A stretch of DNA of 64,000 nucleotides, taken from Chitinophaga jiangningensis (GTDB lineage: Bacteria > Bacteroidota > Bacteroidia > Chitinophagales > Chitinophagaceae). A model generated the notes under the pieces. That model worked only from the letters and a program-made list of their open reading frames with translations, was not told the DNA's origin and did not search any database. The position numbers were made by a program, and so were the translations under genes. Below are positions 19,401-26,839 of this stretch, piece by piece. The DNA is taken from contig NZ_FRBL01000008.1 of NCBI RefSeq assembly GCF_900142605.1, positions 411,050 to 475,049 on the forward strand, given 5' to 3'. The first letter of the stretch is position 1, and the number at the start of each line of letters is the position of its first letter.

Positions 19401-19529
19401 AGTTTGCTGGCTGGTGATCGTTCCACTTATCTTTCCAGCTTGCGCAAAGGACTTTTCACTCATGGTAAGCATCAGCATGATGGCCCAAAGGAATAATAGT
19501 CGCGTGCGAATGATTTTAGTTGACTTCAT
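16407..19529 (-). CDS. SusC-like TonB-dependent receptor (PUL 2)
   Basis: 1040 residues, the full family layout: signal peptide ending near SFAQ (30), carboxypeptidase-regulatory-like domain (about 32-110, ISGTITSQ ... VISSVGF), TonB box region ENVVVIGYGVQKKK, plug (LQALQGQAPGVQI, NVVIRGKGTV, PLYIVDGVQ, IDILKDAASAAIYGSQAANGVILVTT) and a 22-strand-type barrel ending in FMAGANIRF. It is the first gene of PUL 2. The 319-bp region upstream should contain the promoter used by the hybrid regulator encoded at the far end of the locus. Confidence 0.95.
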   Translation of the reverse strand: MKSTKIIRTRLLFLWAIMLMLTMSEKSFAQAGKISGTITSQQTSLPVSAASVAVKGAKTAVIADETGKFTINASTGDILVISSVGFIPKEVKVTSNNLTVQLQDAESQLENVVVIGYGVQKKKLVTGANVQVKGDDLQKQNTTTALQALQGQAPGVQITSYSGQPGAGMNVVIRGKGTVGNFGPLYIVDGVQTGDISYLNPADIASIDILKDAASAAIYGSQAANGVILVTTRTGKVNQKPQVTLDAYYGVQQRPRDVKLLDAKEYATIINEAAVNSGKAPYFSDDVVNNLPVNTNWLDQMFKSNVPTQNYVLGVQGGGGSSAYSLSLGYTSQGGIVGGSDMSYFDRYNFRINSEHNLYDNYIKIGEHLTFNYQNNHGILVDGLYNNTLRSSFTTSPFLPMYDAAGNYYSSDNKGWYPGKPDQSWNNGEANPYAVMDYTTRNRNSSQGLFGDVYLQVEPIKGLKFRSSLGLNYNSNQSHGYTPVYHLSIYSFNDTAKVSQSMGNGRTIQFDNTLSYDFNLHNDHHFTVLAGSSSLKTKTVDMRGNNFDLRVADMQHAYLSVAQNVTRGAPYMSVSGGPTESALLSFFGRLSYDFQEKYIVNLTFRADGSSKFAPDKRWGYFPSVSAGWVITRENFMQNVQWLNFLKLRGSWGQVGNQNVAAYQFLSPISFSNAGYIFGPVEGANTQGAYPNRIANPNVKWETSEQTNIGFDATLFQHLNVVFDYYAKQTKDWLITVPILATGGADAPLINGGDVKNTGFELALNYSNRIGRDFTYSFGVNGAINKNRIGNIPTNDHVLHGNTNVLYNNAGEFYRAANGEPVGYFWGYQTAGVFQTQDEVLAYKGKTGNPIQPDAKAGDVKYVDLNGDGVIDNNDKTNIGNPNPDFTYGFNIALGYKGFDFQVQASGVSGNQLVQSWRSPGGFGNYSAEILERWHGPGTSNRIPRVTEDGANWAQFSDLYIYNGSFLRINNITLGYDFSGLLKKSYLSKVRIYASVQNPFIITKYNGMDPEVGYNEGFSSGVDLGYYPRPRTFMAGANIRF

Positions 19530-19848
19530 ACGTGAGAATTTAATAATATAAATAGAGCGTCGGTATTCGATGGCAGCCTGACTTAAGCAGGAGCACCGGC
19601 GAAAGGTTCATTAAAACTGGTAGGAACCAGTTGGCAAAACAGTAGCACTGTCGGATTCATATACGTGGATTATGTGCTGTAAAGCTAGCTGTAAGGCGGC
19701 AGTTAGCAGGAACCTGATTGATTCAATCAGGGGGGAAAAATGTTACATACCGGCAAAAAAAAGCCAGAAAGGGAGGGGATCAGGGGATTTATGCTATCTT
19801 GGATATTGACTGTTTATTCGGTCCGGAAAACCTAAACACACCTATTTT
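19530..19848. other. Divergent promoter region between PUL 2 and the alpha/beta hydrolase
   Basis: 319 bp without a gene. A small inverted repeat AACTGGT / ACCAGTT (19615-19621 and 19626-19632) lies about 90 bp upstream of the susC start and may be regulatory. The rest shows no clear terminator, RNA gene or repeated element. Confidence 0.4.
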
Positions 19849-20814
19849 ATGAGAACACTCTTCTGGCTATGTACTTGCCTTTCCATGCTTCATTCAGCGC
19901 ATGCCTTATCGCAGCAGGTAAATTATTATGATACATTACTGATCGGGGGGATTAAACAGGTGATTGCCGTAAATGGCAATCCCAAGGGACCGGTTTTACT
20001 GTTTTTGCATGGTGGCCCGGGCGAATCCCGGATTCCCCAGATGGAGAAAGTTACGGGGCTGTTGCGGGAACAGTTCTGCGTGGTGAATTGGGACCAGCGC
20101 GAAACCGGGCTGACGCTCCGGTTAAATGCTTCACCGGTACCTCCTTCCCTGCCGCTGATTGCGGATGATGCTTATAGCCTGGTTGAACAGTTGAAAAAGA
20201 AGTTTAACCAGGATAGAATTTATTTGCTGGGGGAGTCGTGGGGTTGCCTGGTAGGATTTAAAGTAGCGGCGGCCCATCCGGCATCGGTGGCGGCATTAAT
20301 GGTAGCATGTCCGGTAACAGACCAGGAGCGCAGTGAGCGTTTTGCGCTCGACAGTGTTATCCGTTGGGCAAAGGCGGGCAACCATCAACAGGCTTTAGCG
20401 GAGGTAAGCGCCATCAAGGTACCTTTCTCCCGGCCAGACGACCTGTACTATTCCAGGAAATGGATGAACTTATTATCCGGCAGGCCGTTTCCGGATAAGG
20501 ACACCACCTATATTAAAGGCTTCCTCAGGGAGTGGAATAAAACCTGGATGAAGCCCTGGAACGACGCTACGGCGGAGCCGCTGGCCAAGTCAATAACGAA
20601 GCTGGAGGTACCAGTGTACTTTTTCCTGGGCGGCAAGGATTTGCAGACCAACGCGGAAATGTCTAAAGCCTACTTTGAGCAGCTGAAAGCCCCTAAAAAG
20701 AAATTATACTGGTTTAAGGACGACGGGCACCTGTTGATGTATGTTTCACCCCAGGAGGTGGAGAAAAAAATCATTACTGAGGTATTACCGGAGGTAAAAG
20801 CATACTGGCGTTAA
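19849..20814 (+). CDS. Secreted alpha/beta hydrolase of the prolyl-aminopeptidase (S33) type
   Basis: 321 residues with a signal peptide (MRTLFWLCTCLSMLHSAHAL). The oxyanion HGGPG motif is at 54-58, NWDQRETG follows at about 80, the nucleophile Ser130 is in GESWG, and an Asp/His pair is present near the C-terminus (DDGH). HGGPG plus GxSWG is the prolyl iminopeptidase-like pattern, but many S33 relatives are general esterases or hydrolases, so the substrate is open. It is a single gene, convergent with the LodB-like gene; the stop codons overlap by 4 bp. Confidence 0.85.
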   Translation: MRTLFWLCTCLSMLHSAHALSQQVNYYDTLLIGGIKQVIAVNGNPKGPVLLFLHGGPGESRIPQMEKVTGLLREQFCVVNWDQRETGLTLRLNASPVPPSLPLIADDAYSLVEQLKKKFNQDRIYLLGESWGCLVGFKVAAAHPASVAALMVACPVTDQERSERFALDSVIRWAKAGNHQQALAEVSAIKVPFSRPDDLYYSRKWMNLLSGRPFPDKDTTYIKGFLREWNKTWMKPWNDATAEPLAKSITKLEVPVYFFLGGKDLQTNAEMSKAYFEQLKAPKKKLYWFKDDGHLLMYVSPQEVEKKIITEVLPEVKAYWR

Positions 20815-21887
20815 TTCCTCCTGCTCCAGAAAGTGGATGTGGGCCATCGTTTTTCCTGGGCATATTGCCCGATCAGCATTTTCATATAGGTGGTAAATGC
20901 TGTGCTGATGGCCCAGTCGTAGGCATGCAGCGCATCCGGATCTCCATTCAGGCAGGCTGCTATTGCATGGCCGGCATAAAAGCCACCTTCCAGTGCGGAG
21001 GTAATGCCGTAGGATGAAATGGGGTCGTAGGCGTAGGCGGCATCTCCTACTGCCAGCCAGCGTTCGCCGGTGCGTTGGGACAGGTAGCCCGTGGCGGCGC
21101 TGGAAACCACCAAGTTTTCGTCAGCACAACGGGTATTTTGCAGGATGCCGGCTATCAGCGTAGTGGCGTGTGCGTTAGTCAGGAGGTCCCTGGCGGTACG
21201 TAAGTGACCGTGTACCAGGTCGGTATCTGTCATTAAACTTAGCACCAGCTGGTTTTCTGTTAGTGGGGCGGCATACCACCAGCCATTTTCCACGGCTTCC
21301 AGGTAGGTGAATTGCTGAATGTTTGCAGGCAGCGTATAGCAGGCGGTGATGCCTGCCAGTTTATCTATCATTTTTCGTTGAAAACCCAGCTTTCTTGCCA
21401 CGCGGGATTTCCGGCCGGTAGCATCCACGATAAATGCTGCGGTAACGGTCTGTAGTTGCTGGTGGGCGTCGGTATAGGTCACGGTCCATGTTTTATTACT
21501 GTAAACTGCGGAGACCATATTACAACCACAGTAATATTGAACTCCTTTTTCTATGGCTAGTTGCTGCAGCTGTGCTTCAAAAATTGCACGGTTTACATGC
21601 CAGCCTTGCGCCACCGGGTTTTGAAAGAAGGATTTATCCGCGGGTACGGGGCTGCCCCATATAAACCTGTTGCCATAGCATGCCAGGTGGGCCGGGTGTT
21701 GGAGCAGGATATCCAGTCCTGATTTCTTTAGCAGGCTAAATGCTTGCGGTGGTATGGTTTCTCCGGGTTTTCTTTTGGGAGATGCCAGTGCTTCCAGGAT
21801 CATACAGTCGTAACCGTTATGCCTTAACTGTAAAGCGGTGGCAGCACCAGCAGGGCCGCCACCGATAATAATAACAGGGATATTCAT
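20811..21887 (-). CDS. LodB-like FAD-dependent oxidoreductase (quinone-cofactor maturation)
   Basis: 358 residues. Starts with the FAD Rossmann motif (IIGGGPAGAATALQL) and GETIPPQAFSLL, and contains FIVDATGRKSRVARKLG and AVGDAAYAYDPISSYG, the pattern of the tryptophan-halogenase / geranylgeranyl-reductase-like flavoproteins. It sits 5 bp after a LodA-like gene. LodB of Marinomonas is the flavoprotein needed to form the cysteine tryptophylquinone cofactor in LodA, so the same maturation role is inferred from the pairing. It has no signal peptide, as expected for a cytoplasmic maturase. Confidence 0.82.
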   Translation of the reverse strand: MNIPVIIIGGGPAGAATALQLRHNGYDCMILEALASPKRKPGETIPPQAFSLLKKSGLDILLQHPAHLACYGNRFIWGSPVPADKSFFQNPVAQGWHVNRAIFEAQLQQLAIEKGVQYYCGCNMVSAVYSNKTWTVTYTDAHQQLQTVTAAFIVDATGRKSRVARKLGFQRKMIDKLAGITACYTLPANIQQFTYLEAVENGWWYAAPLTENQLVLSLMTDTDLVHGHLRTARDLLTNAHATTLIAGILQNTRCADENLVVSSAATGYLSQRTGERWLAVGDAAYAYDPISSYGITSALEGGFYAGHAIAACLNGDPDALHAYDWAISTAFTTYMKMLIGQYAQEKRWPTSTFWSRRN

Positions 21888-21892
21888 CAGTT

Positions 21893-23797
21893 TTACATTT
21901 CGTCTCTTCGCAGGGGTTTGCGTTCCAGTATTCGGAGGCTGCTGGCATCCACACCGGCGGCATCCAGGAGCATGGCTCTTGGTTGTTCCATCATTGGTAC
22001 CTGTGCATGTTCAGCCACCAGTACCTGTTCAAAGGTAGGATCATCCGTAGTGAAGCCAGGGCGCCCCGCTTCCACCCAGAACACATTTGGAAGGGCCGGG
22101 TTTTGCCGGTCCGCCGGTAGTTGCACTTCCGTGATAATTCCCAGGAAATGCCAGCGCTGCACCATTTTTTTCAGCTTGGGAAGGTATTGCGTGCCCAGGT
22201 CGCGCAACCAGTCCTGGCGGTAATCAAAGTGTTTTAGTCGCTGGTAAATATTTAAATCTTTATCCGTTAGTCGCTTGAAGGAGGATTCCGAAAGCACCTG
22301 GTTTGGCACGCGTGCTGCCCAGAAGGATGGCAGCGTTAAATAAGTGGTGGTATCGTAACCGGAGAGGCAGCTGGCTTCATCCGTTTGCCATGGAACGCCC
22401 AGCCAGCGTGTAAGTGAGCCGGGGCCGCTACCATCGATCGGGCCACCGGGGCCTACGGCTACTTCCGGTGTCAGGAATTGTCCGTAATCATCTTTAGGCG
22501 CTTCATTTTCAGGAAGTATTTTAATACGGAACGGCGTATCCCAGAAGATGCGCTGGCGGAAAGGCCAGGTGATTTCAATGCCGGGGTGGAATGGTCCGCC
22601 GAGGCATTCTTCCAGCGGGGCTTCTGTCAGGGACTGTACCTGTTGTTCCAGCGTGAAGTTTTCGAAATTTGTTTCCGGCTTGTTGCCGGGTACAAACTCA
22701 CCCTGTGCCCATTTGGCCATTCTTTCATATTGCGTTTTGGTAAGTGGCAGGTCTACGTTGTACACATCTGTATATTCCCCGAATGCATCGCCGTAGAACG
22801 GTGGGATTTTCACCGGTTCATAATTTTTATTGGCAGGGTCCCGGTACCACTGGAACACTTCAGTGCGCAGGTCGCGGTACAGCGGATCAGGGCTCATCAG
22901 CTTCAGGAGGTTCTCGTGAGAGAGGTAATCACTGGGCGAGTTTTGTCCGAACAGCATAAAGAAGCCGTGGTTCACCCACTGTGTTTGTACCGTTCTGGAG
23001 ATAATGGGATAGATATGTTTCCAGAATTCCAGTTCTTTAGGCTGGGGAATTTCGCCCAGTTGCAGGAACAGGTCTTCCACTACGTCGTACATGGTAACCA
23101 CGGCAAACAGCCCCGGGCCAAAGTTTGGTGGCGTCACAGCCACCATGGCCGGAGTAACCGGATAAGGCGTACCATTGATGGTAACGGTAGCGTAGATAGT
23201 ACCGTCGGCGGTATCATCGTGCCAGCCTACATTGTTGGCGAAGGTGGTAGGATCTTCGTTAAAGGCGGATGCGGAGGTGCCGTCAGCAGGGATAACGAGG
23301 AGGCGGCCTTTGTCATCCGTTTGCAGTTCACCCAGCGGTACATTGATGTCATAAAAATAACCTTCATTAAAATAAACACCTTTTTGATCCGTGCCCTGGA
23401 TTTTTTTAGGGGTGGGAAGGATGTTTAGTTTGCTGCGATCTGTTTCTTTTATGTTACGATGGTCGGGGGTTTTAGACTGATTATCCGGCAGGTCCAGCGC
23501 ATTCAGGAAATTATACCAGCTGGCTTTCCTGTTGGCCAGGTTTACGCGCCATTCGATAGTGGTGCTGCTGTCGGCCGTTACTTCCCTTAGCGGCTTGTTG
23601 TTTTCGTCGAAAGCGTATATCCGGAAACGTGGTACCTGTTTTTTAATGCGCCCCTGGTTATCCTTATACCCGTTTTCGTGCGGTGGTTCTATGCCCGGAA
23701 CATCAGACGCAAAGAAGTATTCATCTGAGTTGCCTAACCTGGCAATGCCAAGAGGTGGATAAATCGCCAGTTTGGCGAAATCAGCTTTTACTGCCAT
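21893..23797 (-). CDS. LodA-like amino-acid oxidase (cysteine tryptophylquinone enzyme)
   Basis: 634 residues, matching the LodA family in its opening (LAIYPPLGIARLGNS, RFRIYAFDENN) and in its C-terminal part (SCLSGYDTTTYLTLPSFWAA, RVPNQVL). LodA-type enzymes oxidise free amino acids (lysine epsilon-oxidase, glycine oxidase) to aldehydes or keto acids with ammonia and H2O2. Cys477 is the likely quinone-linked cysteine, with Asp473 four residues before it as in LodA; Trp549 (QRWHFLGII) is the likely modified tryptophan, with Trp574 an alternative. These assignments are by eye. It has no signal peptide. It is preceded by a catalase-like gene (24 bp gap) and followed by the LodB-like gene (5 bp). 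Substrate unknown. Confidence 0.88.
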   Translation of the reverse strand: MAVKADFAKLAIYPPLGIARLGNSDEYFFASDVPGIEPPHENGYKDNQGRIKKQVPRFRIYAFDENNKPLREVTADSSTTIEWRVNLANRKASWYNFLNALDLPDNQSKTPDHRNIKETDRSKLNILPTPKKIQGTDQKGVYFNEGYFYDINVPLGELQTDDKGRLLVIPADGTSASAFNEDPTTFANNVGWHDDTADGTIYATVTINGTPYPVTPAMVAVTPPNFGPGLFAVVTMYDVVEDLFLQLGEIPQPKELEFWKHIYPIISRTVQTQWVNHGFFMLFGQNSPSDYLSHENLLKLMSPDPLYRDLRTEVFQWYRDPANKNYEPVKIPPFYGDAFGEYTDVYNVDLPLTKTQYERMAKWAQGEFVPGNKPETNFENFTLEQQVQSLTEAPLEECLGGPFHPGIEITWPFRQRIFWDTPFRIKILPENEAPKDDYGQFLTPEVAVGPGGPIDGSGPGSLTRWLGVPWQTDEASCLSGYDTTTYLTLPSFWAARVPNQVLSESSFKRLTDKDLNIYQRLKHFDYRQDWLRDLGTQYLPKLKKMVQRWHFLGIITEVQLPADRQNPALPNVFWVEAGRPGFTTDDPTFEQVLVAEHAQVPMMEQPRAMLLDAAGVDASSLRILERKPLRRDEM

Positions 23798-23821
23798 AAT
23801 AATTTTTTTTTGGTGAGATGG

Positions 23822-24847
23822 TTATTTACGTGCCGTACGTGGTTCAGTTAAGGGAATGCCGTTGCGGTCGCGGCGGAGCCGTGCGCCTTCTTCATACACT
23901 ACCTTCCTCACATCGCTGATACTGCCGATGGGTTGATGCACGGCGAGGGTATGCCAGGGGTTATAAGAAAGATTTTCGCCATAGGCTACCTGGCCAGGAG
24001 CGTCAATATCTTGCTGATGTATAATTAGGGTCGCAAATAGTTCAGGTGCGGAAATGCTTTCCGGCCAGCGGACCATTGCTTCATCCAGTGGCATGGTTGC
24101 CGCATCTGTTCTGAACTGCAGGTAGAATCCGAAGCGAACTTCTTCTTTAACCAGGCGTTGTTTGAGTTCATCACGCAGGTAGCCGGGGTTATTATCCGGT
24201 ACCGGTGGACCGGGAGGGGTATTTAATGGCACCAGTTTATACTTTACATAATCATTGCTGCCAAATGCGTACGGCAGGCAGCTGCCGTAAACGGCGGTGG
24301 CTACACTGGGTTCCGGCTTTTGCATGTCATCCAGGATTTTGGCAGTTTCCGGATGATCTTTGAGGTAGGAATCGTAGTCGCGCAATACCACACCGGCGTG
24401 TGTAAACTCGCACATATCCTTTGCCGTGTTTACAAAAAATACATCGTGGTTCTGCAGGATAAAGTCCGCCGTTGATGCATCCGGTTCACTTTCGAGCAAC
24501 TTCTCCCCTGCTACACCAAAGAGTTTAATGGCCACGCCAATAGTTGTTTTAACATCTCCCAAACCTGATTTGGTATCACTGGAAAATCTTACCCAGGCAT
24601 CCAGCTGGTCATATTGAAATACGCCTATGCGTTTTTCGGGCGACAGCGCTTTGTTTACCACAAACGTAGCTTTCACCATGCCGTGTTGTTTGGAAAATAC
24701 AGGTCGCCTTACGGGGCATTGGCCATCCAGTGCGCGGGGTCGCTGAATCATGTCTATAAACATTTCTTTCAGACTGGAAGTAGGATCGATGTCACAATTC
24801 ACAACGCGTGCGCTTTGGGAACTATGCATGGGGTGTAATTGGTGCAT
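23822..24847 (-). CDS. Catalase-related heme peroxidase
   Basis: 341 residues from the ATG at 24847. The longer frame to 24946 adds a hydrophobic but unconvincing leader. It shows the short catalase-fold pattern: distal His55 (FSKQHGMVKATF), WVRFSSDTKSGLGD, ADFILQNHDVFFVN with Asn133, NPWHTLAVHQPIGSI and an R-x-x-x-Y element (VRKVVY) where catalases carry the proximal tyrosine. It is shorter than true monofunctional catalases and lacks their C-terminal extension. It is first in an operon with LodA- and LodB-like genes. Destroying or using the H2O2 made by the oxidase is the natural inference. Confidence 0.85.
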   Translation of the reverse strand: MHQLHPMHSSQSARVVNCDIDPTSSLKEMFIDMIQRPRALDGQCPVRRPVFSKQHGMVKATFVVNKALSPEKRIGVFQYDQLDAWVRFSSDTKSGLGDVKTTIGVAIKLFGVAGEKLLESEPDASTADFILQNHDVFFVNTAKDMCEFTHAGVVLRDYDSYLKDHPETAKILDDMQKPEPSVATAVYGSCLPYAFGSNDYVKYKLVPLNTPPGPPVPDNNPGYLRDELKQRLVKEEVRFGFYLQFRTDAATMPLDEAMVRWPESISAPELFATLIIHQQDIDAPGQVAYGENLSYNPWHTLAVHQPIGSISDVRKVVYEEGARLRRDRNGIPLTEPRTARK

Positions 24848-25250
24848 AATTAAACAGGGTTTTATGTTGGAGATAAATCGTTGGAGGAAACGATTCGACT
24901 GGTTATTTTGATGGATCAATAATACAGAAAAATATATTGACGCCAAAAAAAAGTTCCCTGTCCTAACTTATCCAATATAGTACCATATAAGTGGAACTAT
25001 TAAAAATTATAATCCTCGAACAAAGAGGAACTTATTAAATCCATTTTTTGTGTTTTCGCGTAGGTATATCCAGATTATCGATATCTGAGCAGATTAACCA
25101 TCCAAATAACATATCCATACACTGTATGGTTCAGAATTATTGCTGCTACTATTGTTGAAACCTCGCCATTATAACTACGCTGACCCTGGCTATAAGGGAT
25201 ACAAACTAATAGCAGCATGTATGTAAAGTTTAATTTTAAAATTTCTAACA
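24848..25250. other. Divergent intergenic region between the catalase-like and DUF4394 genes
   Basis: 403 bp with the dyad at 24876-24895 on the catalase side. The rest is AT-rich, holds no credible ORF, and should contain promoters for both divergent units. No RNA gene or terminator recognised. Confidence 0.5.
24876..24895. promoter_or_regulatory. Inverted repeat upstream of the catalase-lodA-lodB operon
   Basis: AATCGTT, a 6-nt spacer, AACGATT: a perfect 7-bp dyad 28 bp upstream of the catalase-like start codon. The position suits an operator or 5'-UTR element, but the repeat is short and could be chance. Confidence 0.4.
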
Positions 25251-26780
25251 ATGAAACCACTGACCTATTTTTTGTACCGTACAGGTATGGTGTATGGCAT
25301 TATGGCTATACTATTGTTTGTTTCGTGCAATAAAGATGACGATTCTCCTGGTGAAAATGGCATTACCGGCCCTGACCTGGCCATGTATGCATTAACCAAC
25401 AGCAATATGCTGCTGAGTTTAAATGCCAATAACCCATCGGCCATCCTTAATCAAAAAAGCATCTCCGGATTACAGGCAGGAGAAAGCCTTTTAGGAATTG
25501 ATTTCCGGCCGGCAACCGGACAACTGTACGGTGTTGGAAGCAGCAGCCGTATTTATGTGCTTAATCCGCAAACTGGTGCAGCACGCGCCATTGGTGCAGC
25601 AGCTTTTACACCAGCTATCAACGGCACCGCCATAGGACTCGATTTTAATCCAACAGTAGATCGATTACGCCTCGTTACCTCCACAGGGCAGAATCTCCGG
25701 CTAAATCCTGAAACCGGGGGCACAGCTGGAACTGATGGCAATTTAAACGGGGTAAGTAACCCTAATGTTACTGCCGCCGCTTATACATCCAACCGCGCAG
25801 GGGCAGCAAGTACTGTTCTGTTTGTGATTGACGTTGCCACCGACAAACTTTATAAACAGGATCCGCCCAATGATGGCAAACTGGTGGAAGTGGGAAGTAT
25901 AGGTTTTGATGTGGAACAAGCTGGTGACTTCGATATAAGCCCAGACGGAAAGGCTGCGTTGGCAGCGCTGAAAACCGGCGGTAAAACAAATTTATACGCG
26001 ATAGATATAACAACAGGTAAGGCAACAAAAATTTTAAGAGAATTTAGCAGCAATATCATTAGTGTGGCTATACCTACAGAGCCCGTAGCTTATGCTATCA
26101 GCTCCACCAATGAATTGGTGATATTTAATCCATTAAATCCTGCCCAGGTAAATAAGCCCATTACAGGACTCGTTGCAGGTGAGGCTATACTTGGGTTAGA
26201 CTTCCGCCCTGTCAACGGTCAGCTGTATGCTTTAGGAAGTACCAGCAGACTCTATACCATTAATGCGGCCTCTGGTGCGGCAACTGTGGTGAGTGCAGCG
26301 CCATTCTCCACCTTATTGGCAGGAACTGATTTTGGTTTTGACTTCAACCCGATGGTAGACAGAATCAGGATAGTGAGTAACACCGGTCAGAACATGCGGT
26401 TAGTACCTACTGACGGCACTGTTGCCGGCGTCGATGTAACATTGACACCTGGTACGGCATTGATCACCGCTGCGGCATACAACAACAATATTGCAGCAGC
26501 CCCCTCCACTATCCTGTTTGACATTGATGCAGTAAACAACCGTCTTTATAAACAGGACCCACCAAATAACGGCACGCTGGTGAGTGTAGGACCATTGGGA
26601 GTTACGGCCACAGCTGCCAATGGATTTGATATTGGCAGCACAAGTGGCACAGCATATGCCCTATTAACCGTAGGAGGTGTAACCAGGGTTTACACCATAA
26701 ACCTGACCACGGGAACCGCTACTGCTGGCGCCACCATCTCTGGAACAATAAAAGGCTTTACCATCGGCCTTGGATTTTAA
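25251..26780 (+). CDS. DUF4394 lipoprotein with two tandem copies of the domain
   Basis: 509 residues. A lipoprotein signal (LFVSCNKDDD, Cys26) is followed by two homologous halves of about 240 residues. The first has GIDFRPATGQLYGVGSSSRIY, DFNPTVDRLRLVTSTGQNLRL and KLYKQDPPNDG; the second repeats them as GLDFRPVNGQLYALGSTSRLY, DFNPMVDRIRIVSNTGQNMRL and RLYKQDPPNNG. DUF4394 is a predicted beta-propeller-like exported domain of unknown function. It is a single gene closed by a strong hairpin terminator shared with the convergent aldehyde dehydrogenase operon. Confidence 0.88.
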   Translation: MKPLTYFLYRTGMVYGIMAILLFVSCNKDDDSPGENGITGPDLAMYALTNSNMLLSLNANNPSAILNQKSISGLQAGESLLGIDFRPATGQLYGVGSSSRIYVLNPQTGAARAIGAAAFTPAINGTAIGLDFNPTVDRLRLVTSTGQNLRLNPETGGTAGTDGNLNGVSNPNVTAAAYTSNRAGAASTVLFVIDVATDKLYKQDPPNDGKLVEVGSIGFDVEQAGDFDISPDGKAALAALKTGGKTNLYAIDITTGKATKILREFSSNIISVAIPTEPVAYAISSTNELVIFNPLNPAQVNKPITGLVAGEAILGLDFRPVNGQLYALGSTSRLYTINAASGAATVVSAAPFSTLLAGTDFGFDFNPMVDRIRIVSNTGQNMRLVPTDGTVAGVDVTLTPGTALITAAAYNNNIAAAPSTILFDIDAVNNRLYKQDPPNNGTLVSVGPLGVTATAANGFDIGSTSGTAYALLTVGGVTRVYTINLTTGTATAGATISGTIKGFTIGLGF

Positions 26781-26810
26781 TAGCAATCGTATCATGTATG
26801 CTGTAAAAAG

Positions 26811-26838
26811 AAAACCCCGCGACAACCGCGGGGTTTTT
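26811..26838. terminator. Bidirectional rho-independent terminator
   Basis: Perfect 9-bp stem AACCCCGCG / CGCGGGGTT with a 5-nt loop. A T-run follows on the plus strand and an A-rich flank precedes it, so it can serve both the DUF4394 gene (plus) and the seven-gene minus-strand operon whose last stop is at 26840. Confidence 0.9.
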
Positions 26839-26839
26839 A

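Noticed and set aside
22478..23428. 316-codon plus-strand frame
   Set aside because: Lies entirely antisense to the LodA-like gene, which has strong family motifs; no protein features of its own.
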